In this document: one piece after another, positions 18,079 to 28,558 of the stretch
Layout: every line of letters begins with the position of its first letter
Numbering within the stretch: the stretch's first letter is position 1
Notes under the pieces: generated by a model
Databases searched by the model: none
Told to the model about the DNA's origin: nothing
The model's input: only the letters and a program-made list of their open reading frames with translations
Position numbers and translations under genes: made by a program
DNA from: Komagataeibacter oboediens
GTDB lineage: Bacteria > Pseudomonadota > Alphaproteobacteria > Acetobacterales > Acetobacteraceae
Length of the DNA: 60,966 bases
NCBI RefSeq assembly: GCF_003207815.1
Contig: NZ_NKTX01000014.1
Span: 1-60,966, forward strand
Direction of reading: 5' to 3'

Positions 18079-19482
18079 TCATACCCTGTCGCGTATGAAA
18101 TCCACGAAACGTCTGACAAGGCTGCCGGGGCGGGTATCACGGACGTCGGGTTCGCCCATTTCATCCGCTGCCCCCGCGGCCCAGGCCAGAAGTCCCGCGG
18201 ATGTGGAGAACATCGGCCACGTCGCCGCATTTTCGGGCAGGCCGACAATGCGCCGCGGACGGCCAAGGCGCACCTGCCGGTTCAGGATACGCGCCGCCAT
18301 CGGCCCGATTCCCTCCAGCAGCGACCCGCCGCCCGTCAGGATCACCCGCCCGTCCGACGCGGGGCCGACGGCGGCCATTTCCAGCCTGTCACGTACCATC
18401 TCCAGGGTTTCCTCCACGCGCGGATGTATGATCGAGACAATCTTTGCGCGGGGAATTCTGACATAATGATGGTCGTTGTCACCAATCAACTGCACAAGAA
18501 TGGGATTGTGATCGTCGCCCGCCAGAAGTTCGGCGGATCCGTGCATGGTTTTCAGCCGCTCGGCATTGTCGATGGAAGTGGACAGCCCGTGCGCGATGTC
18601 GCGCGTGATGTGCAGCCCCCCCACGGGAATCGTGGCGGTATGCAGCAGTCGGCCTTCACCGAACACCCCGATGGAGGTGGTGCCACCGCCCATGTCCACC
18701 ACGGTTGCGCCAAGGTTGCGTTCGTCCTCGTTCATCACCGCAAGCCCGGATGCGAGGGGAGACGACACCATGCCCTCGATCTTCAGCTCCACACGCGACA
18801 GTACGGCCTCCAGGTTGCGCAGTGCGGTGGTGTTGGCGTCGATCACATGCAGCCGCGCCGACAGCAGGTCACACAGGTGCCCGCGCGGGTCCAGCACTTC
18901 CTGCGTATCGTCCACCGCGTAATCCAGCGGCAGGGTATGGATGGCCGAACGCCCTTCCGACACCGCGCGCATGCGGCCCTCGGTTATGATCCGGCTGACA
19001 TCGTTGCCCGTGATCTCGCGTCCCCCCACGGACCAGCGCGCATTGATGTGCCGGCTTTCGGGGTGGCCGCAGGACAGATTGACGAAAATCGAGTCCCGGC
19101 GTTCCGTCGCCATGTCCTCCGCCTGCGCCACGGCGGCGCGGATGGCGCTTTCCGCCTCGCGCAGGTCAACGATTCCGCCCGAACGCACGCCATGCGACCG
19201 CCGCCACCCATGGCCGAGGATGCGGATGGTGTTGTCAGGCTCCCCCCGCCCGATCAGGCAGACGATCTTGGTGGATCCGATATCCAGCACGCTGAACGGT
19301 CCCGTGCGTAGCTTGCGTGTCGGCAGGCGTTCGCCCTCGGGGACAAGGGACAGCGCAGGCCGCGGCCGGGGGGCGCGCGCGGGCGTTCCGGCCTCCCGGA
19401 TGGCGGGAACCGGGGCGGCTGCCGTGGTGGTCTTTGTCGCGGGAAGGGTCGTCCTGACCGGTCCCGGCACTGGATAAGTCAT
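18079..19482 (-). CDS. ftsA: Cell division protein FtsA
   Basis: I choose the ATG at 19482 (467 residues) because it forms an ATGA overlap with the ftsQ stop; an upstream ATG at 19524 is possible but less tidy. The actin-like fold has FSVLDIGSTKIVCLIG, VVDMGGGTTSIGVF and VILTGGGSLLEGI as nucleotide-site motifs. The C-terminal RRFVDFIRDRV is an amphipathic helix that would anchor it to the membrane. FtsA tethers FtsZ. About 60 Pro/Ala/Thr-rich residues precede the actin domain, longer than in E. coli. Confidence 0.97.
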   Translation of the reverse strand: MTYPVPGPVRTTLPATKTTTAAAPVPAIREAGTPARAPRPRPALSLVPEGERLPTRKLRTGPFSVLDIGSTKIVCLIGRGEPDNTIRILGHGWRRSHGVRSGGIVDLREAESAIRAAVAQAEDMATERRDSIFVNLSCGHPESRHINARWSVGGREITGNDVSRIITEGRMRAVSEGRSAIHTLPLDYAVDDTQEVLDPRGHLCDLLSARLHVIDANTTALRNLEAVLSRVELKIEGMVSSPLASGLAVMNEDERNLGATVVDMGGGTTSIGVFGEGRLLHTATIPVGGLHITRDIAHGLSTSIDNAERLKTMHGSAELLAGDDHNPILVQLIGDNDHHYVRIPRAKIVSIIHPRVEETLEMVRDRLEMAAVGPASDGRVILTGGGSLLEGIGPMAARILNRQVRLGRPRRIVGLPENAATWPMFSTSAGLLAWAAGAADEMGEPDVRDTRPGSLVRRFVDFIRDRV

Positions 19483-20414
19483 GCCCGCCTCCGTCTTGGA
19501 CCGGTCTGGGGGGAAGAAAGCCATGGCGCGGAAGTATCCTGATCCCCGGTGGGGTCGGCCTGCGGCGGCGTGTCGCCCTTGTCCCGGTCGGTATTGTCGT
19601 TCGGGGCAGGGGGCGCTTCACGCACGATCAGGCGGTCAGGCAGGCGCATGTCGATGGCGATCACCGGCCGGTCCAGTATTTTTATGTTTTCCTGCAATTG
19701 TGCAAGACGCTTCAGTGCCGCAACCTCCTGCCCTTCGGGCAGCAGCACGGTCGTGCCGTTGCGCAGCGTCAGGTTCCACCGTCGCTGGCCCACGCGGGAT
19801 GCGGCCACGACATGGCTGCGTACCTCCGGCTGGGCCGACAGTTCATCAATCAGGGCGGCGGCGGCGGTGTTGGCATCGGGGCCGACAACCAGCGGCAGCT
19901 GCATGAAGGCTTCGGCGTCCTTGCCGGTCATGCCCTGGTCGCGCACCTGATTGCCCTCGCGGTCGATCAGCATGAAATGCCCGTGGTTCTGCCATACGGC
20001 AAATGGGCGGCGTTCAAACAGGTGGATGATGATGGTGCCGGGCAGGTGACGTTCCACCACCGAATGATCGACAAACGGCAGCGCGTCGATGCGCTCGCGC
20101 GCGGCAGCCACGGAAAAGCCGAGGATGAAGTCCCCCGTGCGCACGCCCAGAGCCTGCTGCAGCGAGGGTTCGCTGGTCAGCACGCAGCCCGTCACGTCAA
20201 TTTCGGTAATGCGCAGCGGCAGCATGTTGATGATCCGCCCGCGCAGCGGCGCGAAACGCGGGTCAGACCCGAAATGCCGGAACGCCGTAACGCAGCCCAC
20301 CCCAAGCCCGAGCAGCACCAGCAGCAGCAGTAACGGACGCAGCAGGCGTTTCTGGCGGCGCAGGAAGATCGAAAGCCGGGAAGGGCGGTCGCTGCTGTCG
20401 GTCGGTCGCCTCAT
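19479..20414 (-). CDS. ftsQ: Cell division protein FtsQ
   Basis: The start at 20414 (311 residues) makes an ATGA overlap with the ddl stop. A cytoplasmic basic tail leads to one membrane helix (LLRPLLLLLVLLGLGVGCVTAF). A POTRA domain (ITEIDVTGCVLTSEPSLQQAL) and the FtsQ/DivIB domain (ALPFVDHSVVERHLPGTIII) follow in the periplasm. FtsQ links early and late divisome proteins. The C-terminus is Pro/Asp-rich. Confidence 0.95.
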   Translation of the reverse strand: MRRPTDSSDRPSRLSIFLRRQKRLLRPLLLLLVLLGLGVGCVTAFRHFGSDPRFAPLRGRIINMLPLRITEIDVTGCVLTSEPSLQQALGVRTGDFILGFSVAAARERIDALPFVDHSVVERHLPGTIIIHLFERRPFAVWQNHGHFMLIDREGNQVRDQGMTGKDAEAFMQLPLVVGPDANTAAAALIDELSAQPEVRSHVVAASRVGQRRWNLTLRNGTTVLLPEGQEVAALKRLAQLQENIKILDRPVIAIDMRLPDRLIVREAPPAPNDNTDRDKGDTPPQADPTGDQDTSAPWLSSPQTGPRRRRA

Positions 20415-21352
20415 GTACGGCAGGTCGCGTGGTCGATCATCCACTGGCACAGCGCGGCATAGTCCATGCCGCAGGCCGCCGCCTGTTCCGGCAGCAGGGA
20501 GGTTGGCGTCATGCCCGGCTGGGTATTGGTTTCCAGAATGACAAGCCGGCCGGGCCGGTCGGCCCCCGCCGTGTCGTCATAACGGAAATCCGTGCGGCTG
20601 GCCCCCCGGCAACCCAGCGCGCGGTGGGCGGCCAGCGCCAGTTCGCGCGCCTGTTCAAAGGCTTCGGGATGGATGCGCGCAGGCAGTTCATGGCATGACC
20701 CGCCAGCGGCGTATTTGGCCTGATAGTCATAAAAGCTGGGGCCGCTGCCGGTCGGGGTGATGTCGGTCACCGTCAGGGCACGGTCTTCCAGCACGCCCAC
20801 GGTCAGTTCCCGTCCCGGAATGTATTCTTCCACCAGCATGTGCGTGCCGAACGTCCATCCCCGTGCCAGCGTTGCGCGGCGGTTGCTGCCGGGGTGGATG
20901 ATGTCAACGCCGACCGATGATCCTTCGTTCAGCGGCTTGACCACGTACGGGGCGGGGATCGGGTCCGCCGGTTCAAGCTGCGAGGGTGTCAGGACCAGTC
21001 CGGCGGCGACAGGCAGCCCCGCGGCCATGAACACGGTGCGGGCCGCGTCCTTGTCCATGGCGGTGGCCGACGCCCGCACGCCGGAATGGGTGTAGGCGAT
21101 GCCCATCCAGTCCAGCACGCCCTGGATCGACCCGTCCTCGCCAAACCTGCCATGCATGGCGTTGAACACCACGTCCGGGCGGTGGGCCTGCAGGTCGCTT
21201 ACAATGGCCAGCAGGTCCGGGCCCGCGTCAATGCAGCGGACGTCATGTCCAAGCCCGCGCAGGGCATCGGCCACGTTGCGCCCGCTGGCAAGGCTGACCT
21301 CGCGTTCGGCGGACATCCCGCCCATCAGTACGGAAACCCGGCGGGCCGTCAT
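20411..21352 (-). CDS. ddl: D-alanine--D-alanine ligase
   Basis: The 313-residue ATP-grasp enzyme joins two D-alanines for the peptidoglycan stem peptide. It has VSVLMGGMSAEREVSLASG at the N-terminus, HGRFGEDGSIQG, and the ATP-binding VKPLNEGSSVGV; LETNTQPGMTPTSL carries the metal-binding residues. Its start overlaps the murB stop by 4 bases (ATGA). Confidence 0.98.
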   Translation of the reverse strand: MTARRVSVLMGGMSAEREVSLASGRNVADALRGLGHDVRCIDAGPDLLAIVSDLQAHRPDVVFNAMHGRFGEDGSIQGVLDWMGIAYTHSGVRASATAMDKDAARTVFMAAGLPVAAGLVLTPSQLEPADPIPAPYVVKPLNEGSSVGVDIIHPGSNRRATLARGWTFGTHMLVEEYIPGRELTVGVLEDRALTVTDITPTGSGPSFYDYQAKYAAGGSCHELPARIHPEAFEQARELALAAHRALGCRGASRTDFRYDDTAGADRPGRLVILETNTQPGMTPTSLLPEQAAACGMDYAALCQWMIDHATCRT

Positions 21353-22317
21353 GCGCTTTCTCCCATGCTGTGCGTGGCGGGGCGACCGATGCGTTTGATT
21401 TCCCAGCGCAATGTGACCGCCGTGTGGTCATGCACGCGCTGGCGCACGGTATCGCCCAGCTGCTCAAGATCGGCTGCGGTTGCGTTGCCGGTATTCAGCA
21501 TGAAATTGCAGTGTTTTTCACTGATCTGCGCACCGCCCACCGTCAGGCCGCGACAGCCGGCCGCATCAATCAGTTCCCATGCCTTGCGTTGCGATTCGTC
21601 AGGGGCGGGATTGCGGAAGGTGGAGCCGCCGGTCCGGGCGCGCACAGGCTGCGCCGCCTCCCGCGCCGTGCGGATTTCATCGATTCGCTGGCGGATGATG
21701 GCAGGCGGCGCCACCATCGCGTTCAGCCGCACCCGCACCACGACCGACTGCGGGGGCAGGGTGGCGTGGCGGTAGCCGAAATCCAGCGAGGCTGCAGGCA
21801 GGCGCAGAAGCCTGCCATCACGCGTCACCACTTCCACCCAGTCCAGTACCGCCGACATGTCCGACCCGTATGCACCCGCGTTCATGGCCACGGCCCCGCC
21901 GATCGAACCCGGAATGCCCGCAAGGAATTCCAGACCCGACAGGCCCGCTTCCGCTGCGTGTTCGGCAACCGTCATATCCAGACAGGCTGCGCCGACGACC
22001 AGCCCGTCACCATCACGCGTGATGGTGGAAAACCCGCGCGCAAGGCGGATGACCATTCCGTCGATCCCGCCATCGCGCACGATCACGTTGGAGCACGCGC
22101 CCAGCGGCAGGACGGGAACCTCCAGCGGCAGGCGCTTCATGACCTGCGCCAGGTCCTCGGCGCTGGCGGGCTGGAACAGCAGTTCCGCAGCCCCTCCCAC
22201 ACGGAACCACGTGCGCGGGCCAAGGGGGGCCTGTGGCGTCAGGCGGCCACGCGGGCGGAAATCATCCGTGTCCAGAACCTGTGCCCATTGCGGCAGTATG
22301 GCGGGGGCGGTGGTCAT
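21349..22317 (-). CDS. murB: UDP-N-acetylmuramate dehydrogenase MurB
   Basis: The 322-residue FAD enzyme reduces UDP-GlcNAc-enolpyruvate with NADPH to make UDP-MurNAc. Recognised by [12 protein letters not shown] (FAD domain), [33 protein letters not shown] and the C-terminal GGSTFRNP, where the serine is the proton donor. ATGA overlap with murC. Confidence 0.98.
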   Translation of the reverse strand: MTTAPAILPQWAQVLDTDDFRPRGRLTPQAPLGPRTWFRVGGAAELLFQPASAEDLAQVMKRLPLEVPVLPLGACSNVIVRDGGIDGMVIRLARGFSTITRDGDGLVVGAACLDMTVAEHAAEAGLSGLEFLAGIPGSIGGAVAMNAGAYGSDMSAVLDWVEVVTRDGRLLRLPAASLDFGYRHATLPPQSVVVRVRLNAMVAPPAIIRQRIDEIRTAREAAQPVRARTGGSTFRNPAPDESQRKAWELIDAAGCRGLTVGGAQISEKHCNFMLNTGNATAADLEQLGDTVRQRVHDHTAVTLRWEIKRIGRPATHSMGESA

Positions 22318-23762
22318 GAATGGGCGTCCGCCTTCTGGGCCGGGGCGTGGGCGATGCCCTGCAGTTCCGCCAGCTGCGCGGGCAGCGCCTGCGCCCAGTT
22401 GGTGATGCTGCCCGCACCCAGGCAGACCACGAAATCACCCGGCCGGGCGATGGCATTGATCATTTCCGCAAGGTGTTCCGGCCCCGGTAGCGGTACGACG
22501 GAGCGGTGCCCGCGTTCGCGCAGGCCCTCGACCAGCGCATCACGGTCAATGCCCTCGATCGGCTGTTCGCCCGCGGCATAGACATCAGCGATGATGACGG
22601 TGCCCGCGTCGTTCATGCAGGCGCAGAATTCGTTGAACAGGGTTTTCAGCCGCGAATACCGGTGTGGCTGCATGACCGCGATCACGTTGCCGGCTCCCGC
22701 CTGCCGTGCGGCCTTCAGCACGGCGGCGATTTCCACGGGGTGGTGGCCGTAATCGTCGATGATGGTGATGCCGCCGGTTTCCCCCGTGCGGGTGAAGCGG
22801 CGCTTCACCCCACGGAACGCGGCAAAGGCGGAGCGGATCGTGGCGTCGTCTATTTCCATCTCGGTGCCCACCGCAATGGCCGCCAGCGCGTTCTGCACGT
22901 TGTGGTGGCCCAGCATGGGCAGGCGGAACGGCCCGGCCCGGCGCGAACGGTTGCGGTTGCGGTTGGTGATCACGACCTCGAACGTCGCCCCCAGCTTGTC
23001 GGTAATCACCTTTTCCGCGCGTACGTCCGCCTGAGGGGAAAAGCCGTAGGTGATGATCCGGTGGTCCGACAGGCGCGGGATCATCTGCTGCACGGCGGGA
23101 TGGTCGATGCACAGGACGGCAAAGCCGTAGAACGGGATGTTGGAGACGAACTGGTCATACGCCGCCTGCATGGCTTCTTCAGTGCCCCAGTGGTCCAGGT
23201 GTTCGGGGTCCATGTTGGTCACGACCGTAATGACGGAGGGCAGGCGCAGGAAGGAGCCGTCGCTCTCATCGGCCTCGACCACCATCCAGTCGCCCGACCC
23301 CATGCGGGTGTTGGTGCCGTAGGCTTCGATAATGCCGCCATTGATGACCGTGGGGTCCAGCTTCGCCGCTTCCAGCACGGCGGCGACAAGGCTGGTGGTG
23401 GTGGTCTTGCCATGCGTGCCACCCACCGCCACCGACCACCGCAGGCGCATGAGTTCCGCCAGCATTTCCGCCCGCCGCACCACCGGGATCAGCCGCGCGC
23501 GCGCGGCCACCACTTCAGGGTTGTCGCGCTTGACGGCGGTGGAGGTCACCACGACCTGCGCATTGCCCAGGTTGGCGGCGTCATGGCCGATGGTCACGGG
23601 AATGCCGGCGGCGCGCAGGCGCGCGACATTCGCACTTTCGGCAATGTCGGAACCCTGCACCGCATAGCCAAGCATGTGCAGCACTTCGGCAATGCCGGAC
23701 ATGCCAATTCCGCCAATGCCGACGAAGTGGATGGTGCCAATGGAAAGGGGCAGGGCTCTCAT
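22314..23762 (-). CDS. murC: UDP-N-acetylmuramate--L-alanine ligase MurC
   Basis: The 482-residue ligase adds the first amino acid of the stem peptide. It has the N-terminal nucleotide loop [14 protein letters not shown] loop [20 protein letters not shown] and the C-terminal [11 protein letters not shown]. Mur-ligase domain order and length are normal. It precedes murB and follows murG after a 32-base gap. Confidence 0.98.
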   Translation of the reverse strand: MRALPLSIGTIHFVGIGGIGMSGIAEVLHMLGYAVQGSDIAESANVARLRAAGIPVTIGHDAANLGNAQVVVTSTAVKRDNPEVVAARARLIPVVRRAEMLAELMRLRWSVAVGGTHGKTTTTSLVAAVLEAAKLDPTVINGGIIEAYGTNTRMGSGDWMVVEADESDGSFLRLPSVITVVTNMDPEHLDHWGTEEAMQAAYDQFVSNIPFYGFAVLCIDHPAVQQMIPRLSDHRIITYGFSPQADVRAEKVITDKLGATFEVVITNRNRNRSRRAGPFRLPMLGHHNVQNALAAIAVGTEMEIDDATIRSAFAAFRGVKRRFTRTGETGGITIIDDYGHHPVEIAAVLKAARQAGAGNVIAVMQPHRYSRLKTLFNEFCACMNDAGTVIIADVYAAGEQPIEGIDRDALVEGLRERGHRSVVPLPGPEHLAEMINAIARPGDFVVCLGAGSITNWAQALPAQLAELQGIAHAPAQKADAHS

Positions 23763-23794
23763 GTAATCAGGTCTCCGTGTTCGCGCAGGCGGAA

Positions 23795-24910
23795 TTAAGC
23801 GGTGCGGGGCAGGTCAGGCAAGCGGGCTTCTATCATGTCCGCCAGACGGGCGGCGGCGTCGGGGCGGCCAAGGGCAGCCGCCGCCTGCGCCGTGCGGGCC
23901 AGCAGGTCACGGTCGGCCAGCAGTTCCGTCAGGCGCTGCGTCAGGGCAGGGGCGGTGAAATCGGGCTGGCGGATCATCCATGCCGCATGCGCGTCGCACA
24001 GTGCCTGCGCATTTGCCCCCTGTTCATCACGCGCGGCAATGGGCAGCGGCACCAGCAGCGACGGGCGGCCCGCAACAGCCAGTTCCGCAACCGATGACCC
24101 GCCTGCCCGGCCAATGACCAGATGGGCCGCGCGCAGGCGGTCGGGCACGTTGTCAAGGAACGGGGCGATCATCGCTGGAATGCCCGCCGCGCGATAGGCG
24201 TCGCGCACGCGCTCCACATCTTCCGCGCGCGCCTGCTGTGTTACCTGCACGCGCGCGCGCAGGGCCGGGGAAAGGGCGGCAAGGGCAGGGGGCACGACGT
24301 CGCTGAACACGCGCGCGCCCAGCGACCCTCCCCACACCAGCAGGTTGATCACCCCGTTGGAGGGGGCATAGCCTTCCCCCGCCAGGGCCGCGATATCGGG
24401 CCGTACCGGCATGCCCGTCAGGGTGGCGGGAATCCCCTCAGGCACGCCCGCCACGACGGGAAACGATGTCGCGATGCCATTCATGCGCGGGGCAAGGAAG
24501 GCATTGGCCTTGCCCAGCACGGCATTGCCTTCGTGAATGAACAGCAGCGGCCGCCGTCCCTTGGGCAGCAGGCTGCCGCCCAGCAGCGGCGGCACGGACG
24601 GATACCCCCCGAACCCGATGATGGCCGAAGGCCGGATGCGCGACAGGATGCCGCGCGCCTGCATCACCCCGCGCCCCAGCGCCACGGCCGCGCGTGCCGC
24701 GCGGATGATGCCGCGCCCCGCGATCCCCGCGCCGGACAGGACAAACTGCTGCCGCCCGGCAAAGACCCCGGTCTCACGCATGCCGGCGCGCCGGTCGGTC
24801 ATGAGGATGATGTCATGCCCCCGGCGCACCAGTTCACAGGCCAGTGCCTCGGCTGGGAAAAAATGGCCGCCGGTGCCTCCGGCCGCGACAGCAATGCAGT
24901 GACGGGTCAT
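23795..24910 (-). CDS. murG: Lipid II synthase MurG (UDP-GlcNAc transferase)
   Basis: The 371-residue GT28 glycosyltransferase adds GlcNAc to lipid I at the inner membrane face. It has [16 protein letters not shown] at the N-terminus, [28 protein letters not shown] and the donor-sugar site [28 protein letters not shown] overlap with ftsW. Confidence 0.98.
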   Translation of the reverse strand: MTRHCIAVAAGGTGGHFFPAEALACELVRRGHDIILMTDRRAGMRETGVFAGRQQFVLSGAGIAGRGIIRAARAAVALGRGVMQARGILSRIRPSAIIGFGGYPSVPPLLGGSLLPKGRRPLLFIHEGNAVLGKANAFLAPRMNGIATSFPVVAGVPEGIPATLTGMPVRPDIAALAGEGYAPSNGVINLLVWGGSLGARVFSDVVPPALAALSPALRARVQVTQQARAEDVERVRDAYRAAGIPAMIAPFLDNVPDRLRAAHLVIGRAGGSSVAELAVAGRPSLLVPLPIAARDEQGANAQALCDAHAAWMIRQPDFTAPALTQRLTELLADRDLLARTAQAAAALGRPDAAARLADMIEARLPDLPRTA

Positions 24911-26073
24911 GACGATGCTTTCTGCGATGGAGAGGGGGGCGGACCAAACTGCCCGAACCGGCCTTCGCCCACCCGGTTGCGGGTCAGCGCCAGCACCAGG
25001 CCGATTGTAAGCGCAACCGACATGGCGGAGGAACCACCATAGGAAATGAAGGGCAGCGTCATGCCCTTGGTCGGGATCAGGTGCAGCGTGGACCCCATGT
25101 TGACAAAGGCCTGCAGGCCAAAGCCGGTCACAAGCCCCGCCGTCGCCACTGTGATGAACGGGTCGTTTTCATGCAGCAGCTTGAGCAGCGTGCGGATGAC
25201 GATGGTGGCGAATACCCCGATGATGAACAGGCACACCAGCATGCCGAATTCCTCCCCCGCCACGGCGAAGACGAAGTCGGCATGCGCATCGGGCAGCAGG
25301 TCCTTAACCCGGCCCTCGCCGGGGCCACGGCCCAGCAGCCCGCCATTGCCAAAGGCCCGCAGCGCGGTATCGATCTGGTAATGGTCCCCCACGGCGGGGT
25401 GCAGGAACCGCTCCACGCGCGAGCGCACGTGCGGGAACACCATGTACGCGCCCACAAACGCCGCGACCATGGCCGCCACCCCCGCCCCGACCAGGAACAG
25501 GCTCAGCCCGTCAATGAACAGCTGGGTCAGGAAAACCGTGGTGATGACGCTGAGCATCCCGATATCGGGCTGTGATTTCAGCAAAAGCAGCACCAGCGCG
25601 AACAGCCCGATCGCCACCAGCATGCCGGGAAAATACCGTCGCGTCCGGCGTTCGGTCAGCAGCCATGCCGTGACCACGGCAAAGAATGGCTTGAGGAATT
25701 CCGACGGCTGCACCGACATCATGGGCAGCGCGATCCACCGCCGCGCGCCCTTGATCTCGATCCCGTGCACCAGCGTCATGAATGTCGCCGCCAGCGCCAG
25801 CGCGAACCCGATCCATCCCGTCAGCCTGACCGCGCGCAGCGACATCATGGACGTGGCGATGACAATGATCGCCGCCAGCAGCAGGAAGCACACCTGCTTG
25901 AAAATGAACATGTCGCGCGATGCACCGATACGCACGGCCACGGCGGGGCTGGCGGCCAGCATCAGGATGTAGCCGAACCCGATCAGGATCCCCACGCAGA
26001 TCAGCGTGACCCGGTCGATGCTGCGCCACCACCGTGCCGGCTGCGACGTGTTTATGCGCGACATGCCGCTCAT
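24907..26073 (-). CDS. ftsW: Septal peptidoglycan polymerase FtsW (SEDS family)
   Basis: The 388-residue membrane protein has about ten helices and SEDS motifs including LMLAASPAVA, QPSEFLKPFFAV, FGNGGLLGRGPGEGRVKDLLPDAHADFVFAVAG (quoted in parts) and the C-terminal GMTLPFISYGGSSA. With FtsI it builds septal wall. It overlaps murD and murG by ATGA. Confidence 0.97.
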   Translation of the reverse strand: MSGMSRINTSQPARWWRSIDRVTLICVGILIGFGYILMLAASPAVAVRIGASRDMFIFKQVCFLLLAAIIVIATSMMSLRAVRLTGWIGFALALAATFMTLVHGIEIKGARRWIALPMMSVQPSEFLKPFFAVVTAWLLTERRTRRYFPGMLVAIGLFALVLLLLKSQPDIGMLSVITTVFLTQLFIDGLSLFLVGAGVAAMVAAFVGAYMVFPHVRSRVERFLHPAVGDHYQIDTALRAFGNGGLLGRGPGEGRVKDLLPDAHADFVFAVAGEEFGMLVCLFIIGVFATIVIRTLLKLLHENDPFITVATAGLVTGFGLQAFVNMGSTLHLIPTKGMTLPFISYGGSSAMSVALTIGLVLALTRNRVGEGRFGQFGPPPSPSQKASS

Positions 26074-27464
26074 GCAGGTGTGGTTCCATCCCTGCCGGTG
26101 GCCAGCCCGCGCACCAGTTGCGCGAAATGCTCGCCACGCGCCTCGAACCCGCTGAACTGGTCGAAACTGGCGCAGGCGGGCGACAGCATCACGGTATCGG
26201 CGCCCAGTTCACGCGCGCTGTCCAGTGCCTGGGGCACGGCACGGTCAAGGGTATCGACAATGCGGTGGGGAACGTCGTGGCGGGCCAGTGTCGCCGCCAG
26301 CACCGGCGCATCGCGCCCGATCAGCAGTGCCAGGGCCACGCGGCTGAACAGGGGGGCCAGTTCCTCGATCCCGCCCGCCTTGGCCATGCCGCCTGCGATC
26401 CACACCATCCGGTCATGGCACGCCAGCGCGCGCGCGGTCGCGTCCGCATTGGTGGCCTTGCTGTCATTGATGAAGCGGATGCCATCAACGCTGCCCACGG
26501 TCTTCTGCCGGTGGTCCAGCGCGCTGAAGGATACAAGGGCCGGTTCCACCGCCGCGCGCGGCATGCCCAGATGCAGCGCCATGGCGGTCGCGGCGGCCGC
26601 GTTCTCGCGGTTATGGGCGCCGGGCAGGTCATGGACCGCACGCAGGTCGGCAATGACGCCCGCATGGTCACACAGCGCGCCCGGCGTGCAGTACAGGTCG
26701 CATTGCGGCATGTCCGCGCCACTGACGCGGGCGATGGTGGTGCGCGTCGCCGCAAGCCGCCGGCGGATCGTATCGTAATCGGGCAGCGTATCGCCCAGCA
26801 CCGCCAGGTCGCCCGCGTGCTGGTGGTCGAATACATGCAGCTTGGCGGCGATATACCCCGCCATGTCGCCATGACGGTCCAGATGGTCCGGTGTCAGGTT
26901 GAGCAGGCAGGCGACATTGAAGTGCATCTGGTCCAGCCGTTCCAGCATGTAGGACGACATTTCCAGCACGTACACCCCGTCATCGGGCAGCAGCGGCAGG
27001 GAAAGTGCCGCAGGCCCAAGGTTGCCGCCGGCCGCAACCGGCATGCCGCACCCGGCCAGCATGTGGGCCAGCAGCACCGTGGTGGTCGATTTGCCATTGG
27101 TGCCGGTAATGCCCGCAAACCGCGCGCGGCTGCCCGCGGCGCGGACGGCGCGGAACAGCAGTTCCGCATCCGACAGGATCGGCACCCCCGCTTCCACCGC
27201 CATGCGCGCCAGCGGGTGGGGGCTGGGCAGGTTGTGCGGAATGCCCGGCGACAGGACCAGCCCCGCCAGCCCCAGCATGTTCCCGAACGGTGCGACCGTC
27301 AGCCGGTCGTGCGGCGCAAGGGCGGCGCGCGCATCCGCCCGGTCGTCCCATGCCTGCACGCTGGCCCCCATTGCCAGCAGGGCGGTGACGGCAGCGGCGC
27401 CATTGCGGCCCAGACCGGCCACGCCATAATGATGGGCCGCCAGCAGGGTGGGGGGGAACGCCAT
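26070..27464 (-). CDS. murD: UDP-N-acetylmuramoyl-L-alanine--D-glutamate ligase MurD
   Basis: The start at 27464 (464 residues, MAFPPTLL) lies just after the mraY stop; an upstream ATG at 27497 would overlap mraY. The ligase adds D-glutamate. Motifs are GLGRNGAAAVTAL, ATP loop GITGTNGKSTTTVLL, FNVACLLNLTPDHLDRHG and FINDSKATNADATARAL. Confidence 0.97.
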   Translation of the reverse strand: MAFPPTLLAAHHYGVAGLGRNGAAAVTALLAMGASVQAWDDRADARAALAPHDRLTVAPFGNMLGLAGLVLSPGIPHNLPSPHPLARMAVEAGVPILSDAELLFRAVRAAGSRARFAGITGTNGKSTTTVLLAHMLAGCGMPVAAGGNLGPAALSLPLLPDDGVYVLEMSSYMLERLDQMHFNVACLLNLTPDHLDRHGDMAGYIAAKLHVFDHQHAGDLAVLGDTLPDYDTIRRRLAATRTTIARVSGADMPQCDLYCTPGALCDHAGVIADLRAVHDLPGAHNRENAAAATAMALHLGMPRAAVEPALVSFSALDHRQKTVGSVDGIRFINDSKATNADATARALACHDRMVWIAGGMAKAGGIEELAPLFSRVALALLIGRDAPVLAATLARHDVPHRIVDTLDRAVPQALDSARELGADTVMLSPACASFDQFSGFEARGEHFAQLVRGLATGRDGTTPA

Positions 27465-27466
27465 GC

Positions 27467-28558
27467 TCACCGCAGTTTCAGCGTGGCCAGACCACACAGC
27501 CCCAGCACGATGGACACGATCCAGAAGCGGATGACGATCTTGGATTCCGCCCAGCCCTTCTTTTCAAAATGATGGTGCAGCGGCGCCATCAGGAACACGC
27601 GCCGCCCGGTGCGCTTGTACCAGAACACCTGGATGATGACGGAAAACGTCTCCACCACAAACAGGCCACCCACGATGCACAGCACCAGCTCATGCTTGAC
27701 CGCGACGGCCACCGCCCCCAGCGCGCCACCCAGCGCCAGCGACCCTGTGTCCCCCATGAATACGGCCGCAGGCGGCGCGTTGAACCACAGGAACCCAAGC
27801 CCCGCGCCAACAAGCGCAGAACAGAAGACCCCCAGTTCCCCCGTTCCCGGCACGGCATGCAGCTGCAGGTAGTCGGCAAAGACGTGGTTGCCCACAAGGT
27901 AGGAAATCAGCGCGAACACAAGGGCCGCGATAATGACCGGCACGATGGCCAGCCCGTCCAGCCCGTCGGTAAAGTTCACGGCGTTGCCAAAGCCCGTGAT
28001 GGTGATCATGGCGAAGATCGGGAAGGCATAGCCCAGCGGCAGCAGCAGGTCCTTGACGAACGGGAAGGCAAGGTGGTTGGCAAGGTCCGGCGGCATCATG
28101 TGTTCCAGCCAGATCCCGCCAATCAGGGAGGCACCGAACTCACACCCCAGCCGCATGCGCTTGGACACGCCGTCGGTATTGCGGCGCGACAGCTTCAGGT
28201 AATCATCGGCAAAGCCTACCGCGCCGAATGCCAGCGTGATCAGCATGACGGCCCAGACAAAGCCGTTGGTCAGGTCCGCCCACAGCAGTGTGGACCCGAA
28301 CAGCGAGATCAGGATCAGCACCCCGCCCATGGTGGGGGTGCCCACCTTTTCAATCAGGTGGCGTTCGGGGCCAAGCTTACGGATGGGCTGGCCCCCGCGC
28401 TGGATGCGGCGCAGCTGCGCGATCAGCGGGTTGCCAAGGCACAGGCTGATCACCAGCGCGGTCAGGCACGCGGCCCCGGAACGGAAGGTAATGTAGCGGA
28501 ACAGGTTGAGCATGGAGGTATGCGCCCCCGCATGCTGCTGGAACAGATCATACAGCAT
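27467..28558 (-). CDS. mraY: Phospho-N-acetylmuramoyl-pentapeptide transferase MraY
   Basis: The start at 28558 (363 residues, MLYDLFQQH) shares one base with the murF stop (TGATG). The ten-helix enzyme makes lipid I on undecaprenyl phosphate. It has [13 protein letters not shown], the catalytic region [26 protein letters not shown] with the metal-binding Asp residues, [15 protein letters not shown] and the loop [14 protein letters not shown]. Confidence 0.98.
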   Translation of the reverse strand: MLYDLFQQHAGAHTSMLNLFRYITFRSGAACLTALVISLCLGNPLIAQLRRIQRGGQPIRKLGPERHLIEKVGTPTMGGVLILISLFGSTLLWADLTNGFVWAVMLITLAFGAVGFADDYLKLSRRNTDGVSKRMRLGCEFGASLIGGIWLEHMMPPDLANHLAFPFVKDLLLPLGYAFPIFAMITITGFGNAVNFTDGLDGLAIVPVIIAALVFALISYLVGNHVFADYLQLHAVPGTGELGVFCSALVGAGLGFLWFNAPPAAVFMGDTGSLALGGALGAVAVAVKHELVLCIVGGLFVVETFSVIIQVFWYKRTGRRVFLMAPLHHHFEKKGWAESKIVIRFWIVSIVLGLCGLATLKLR

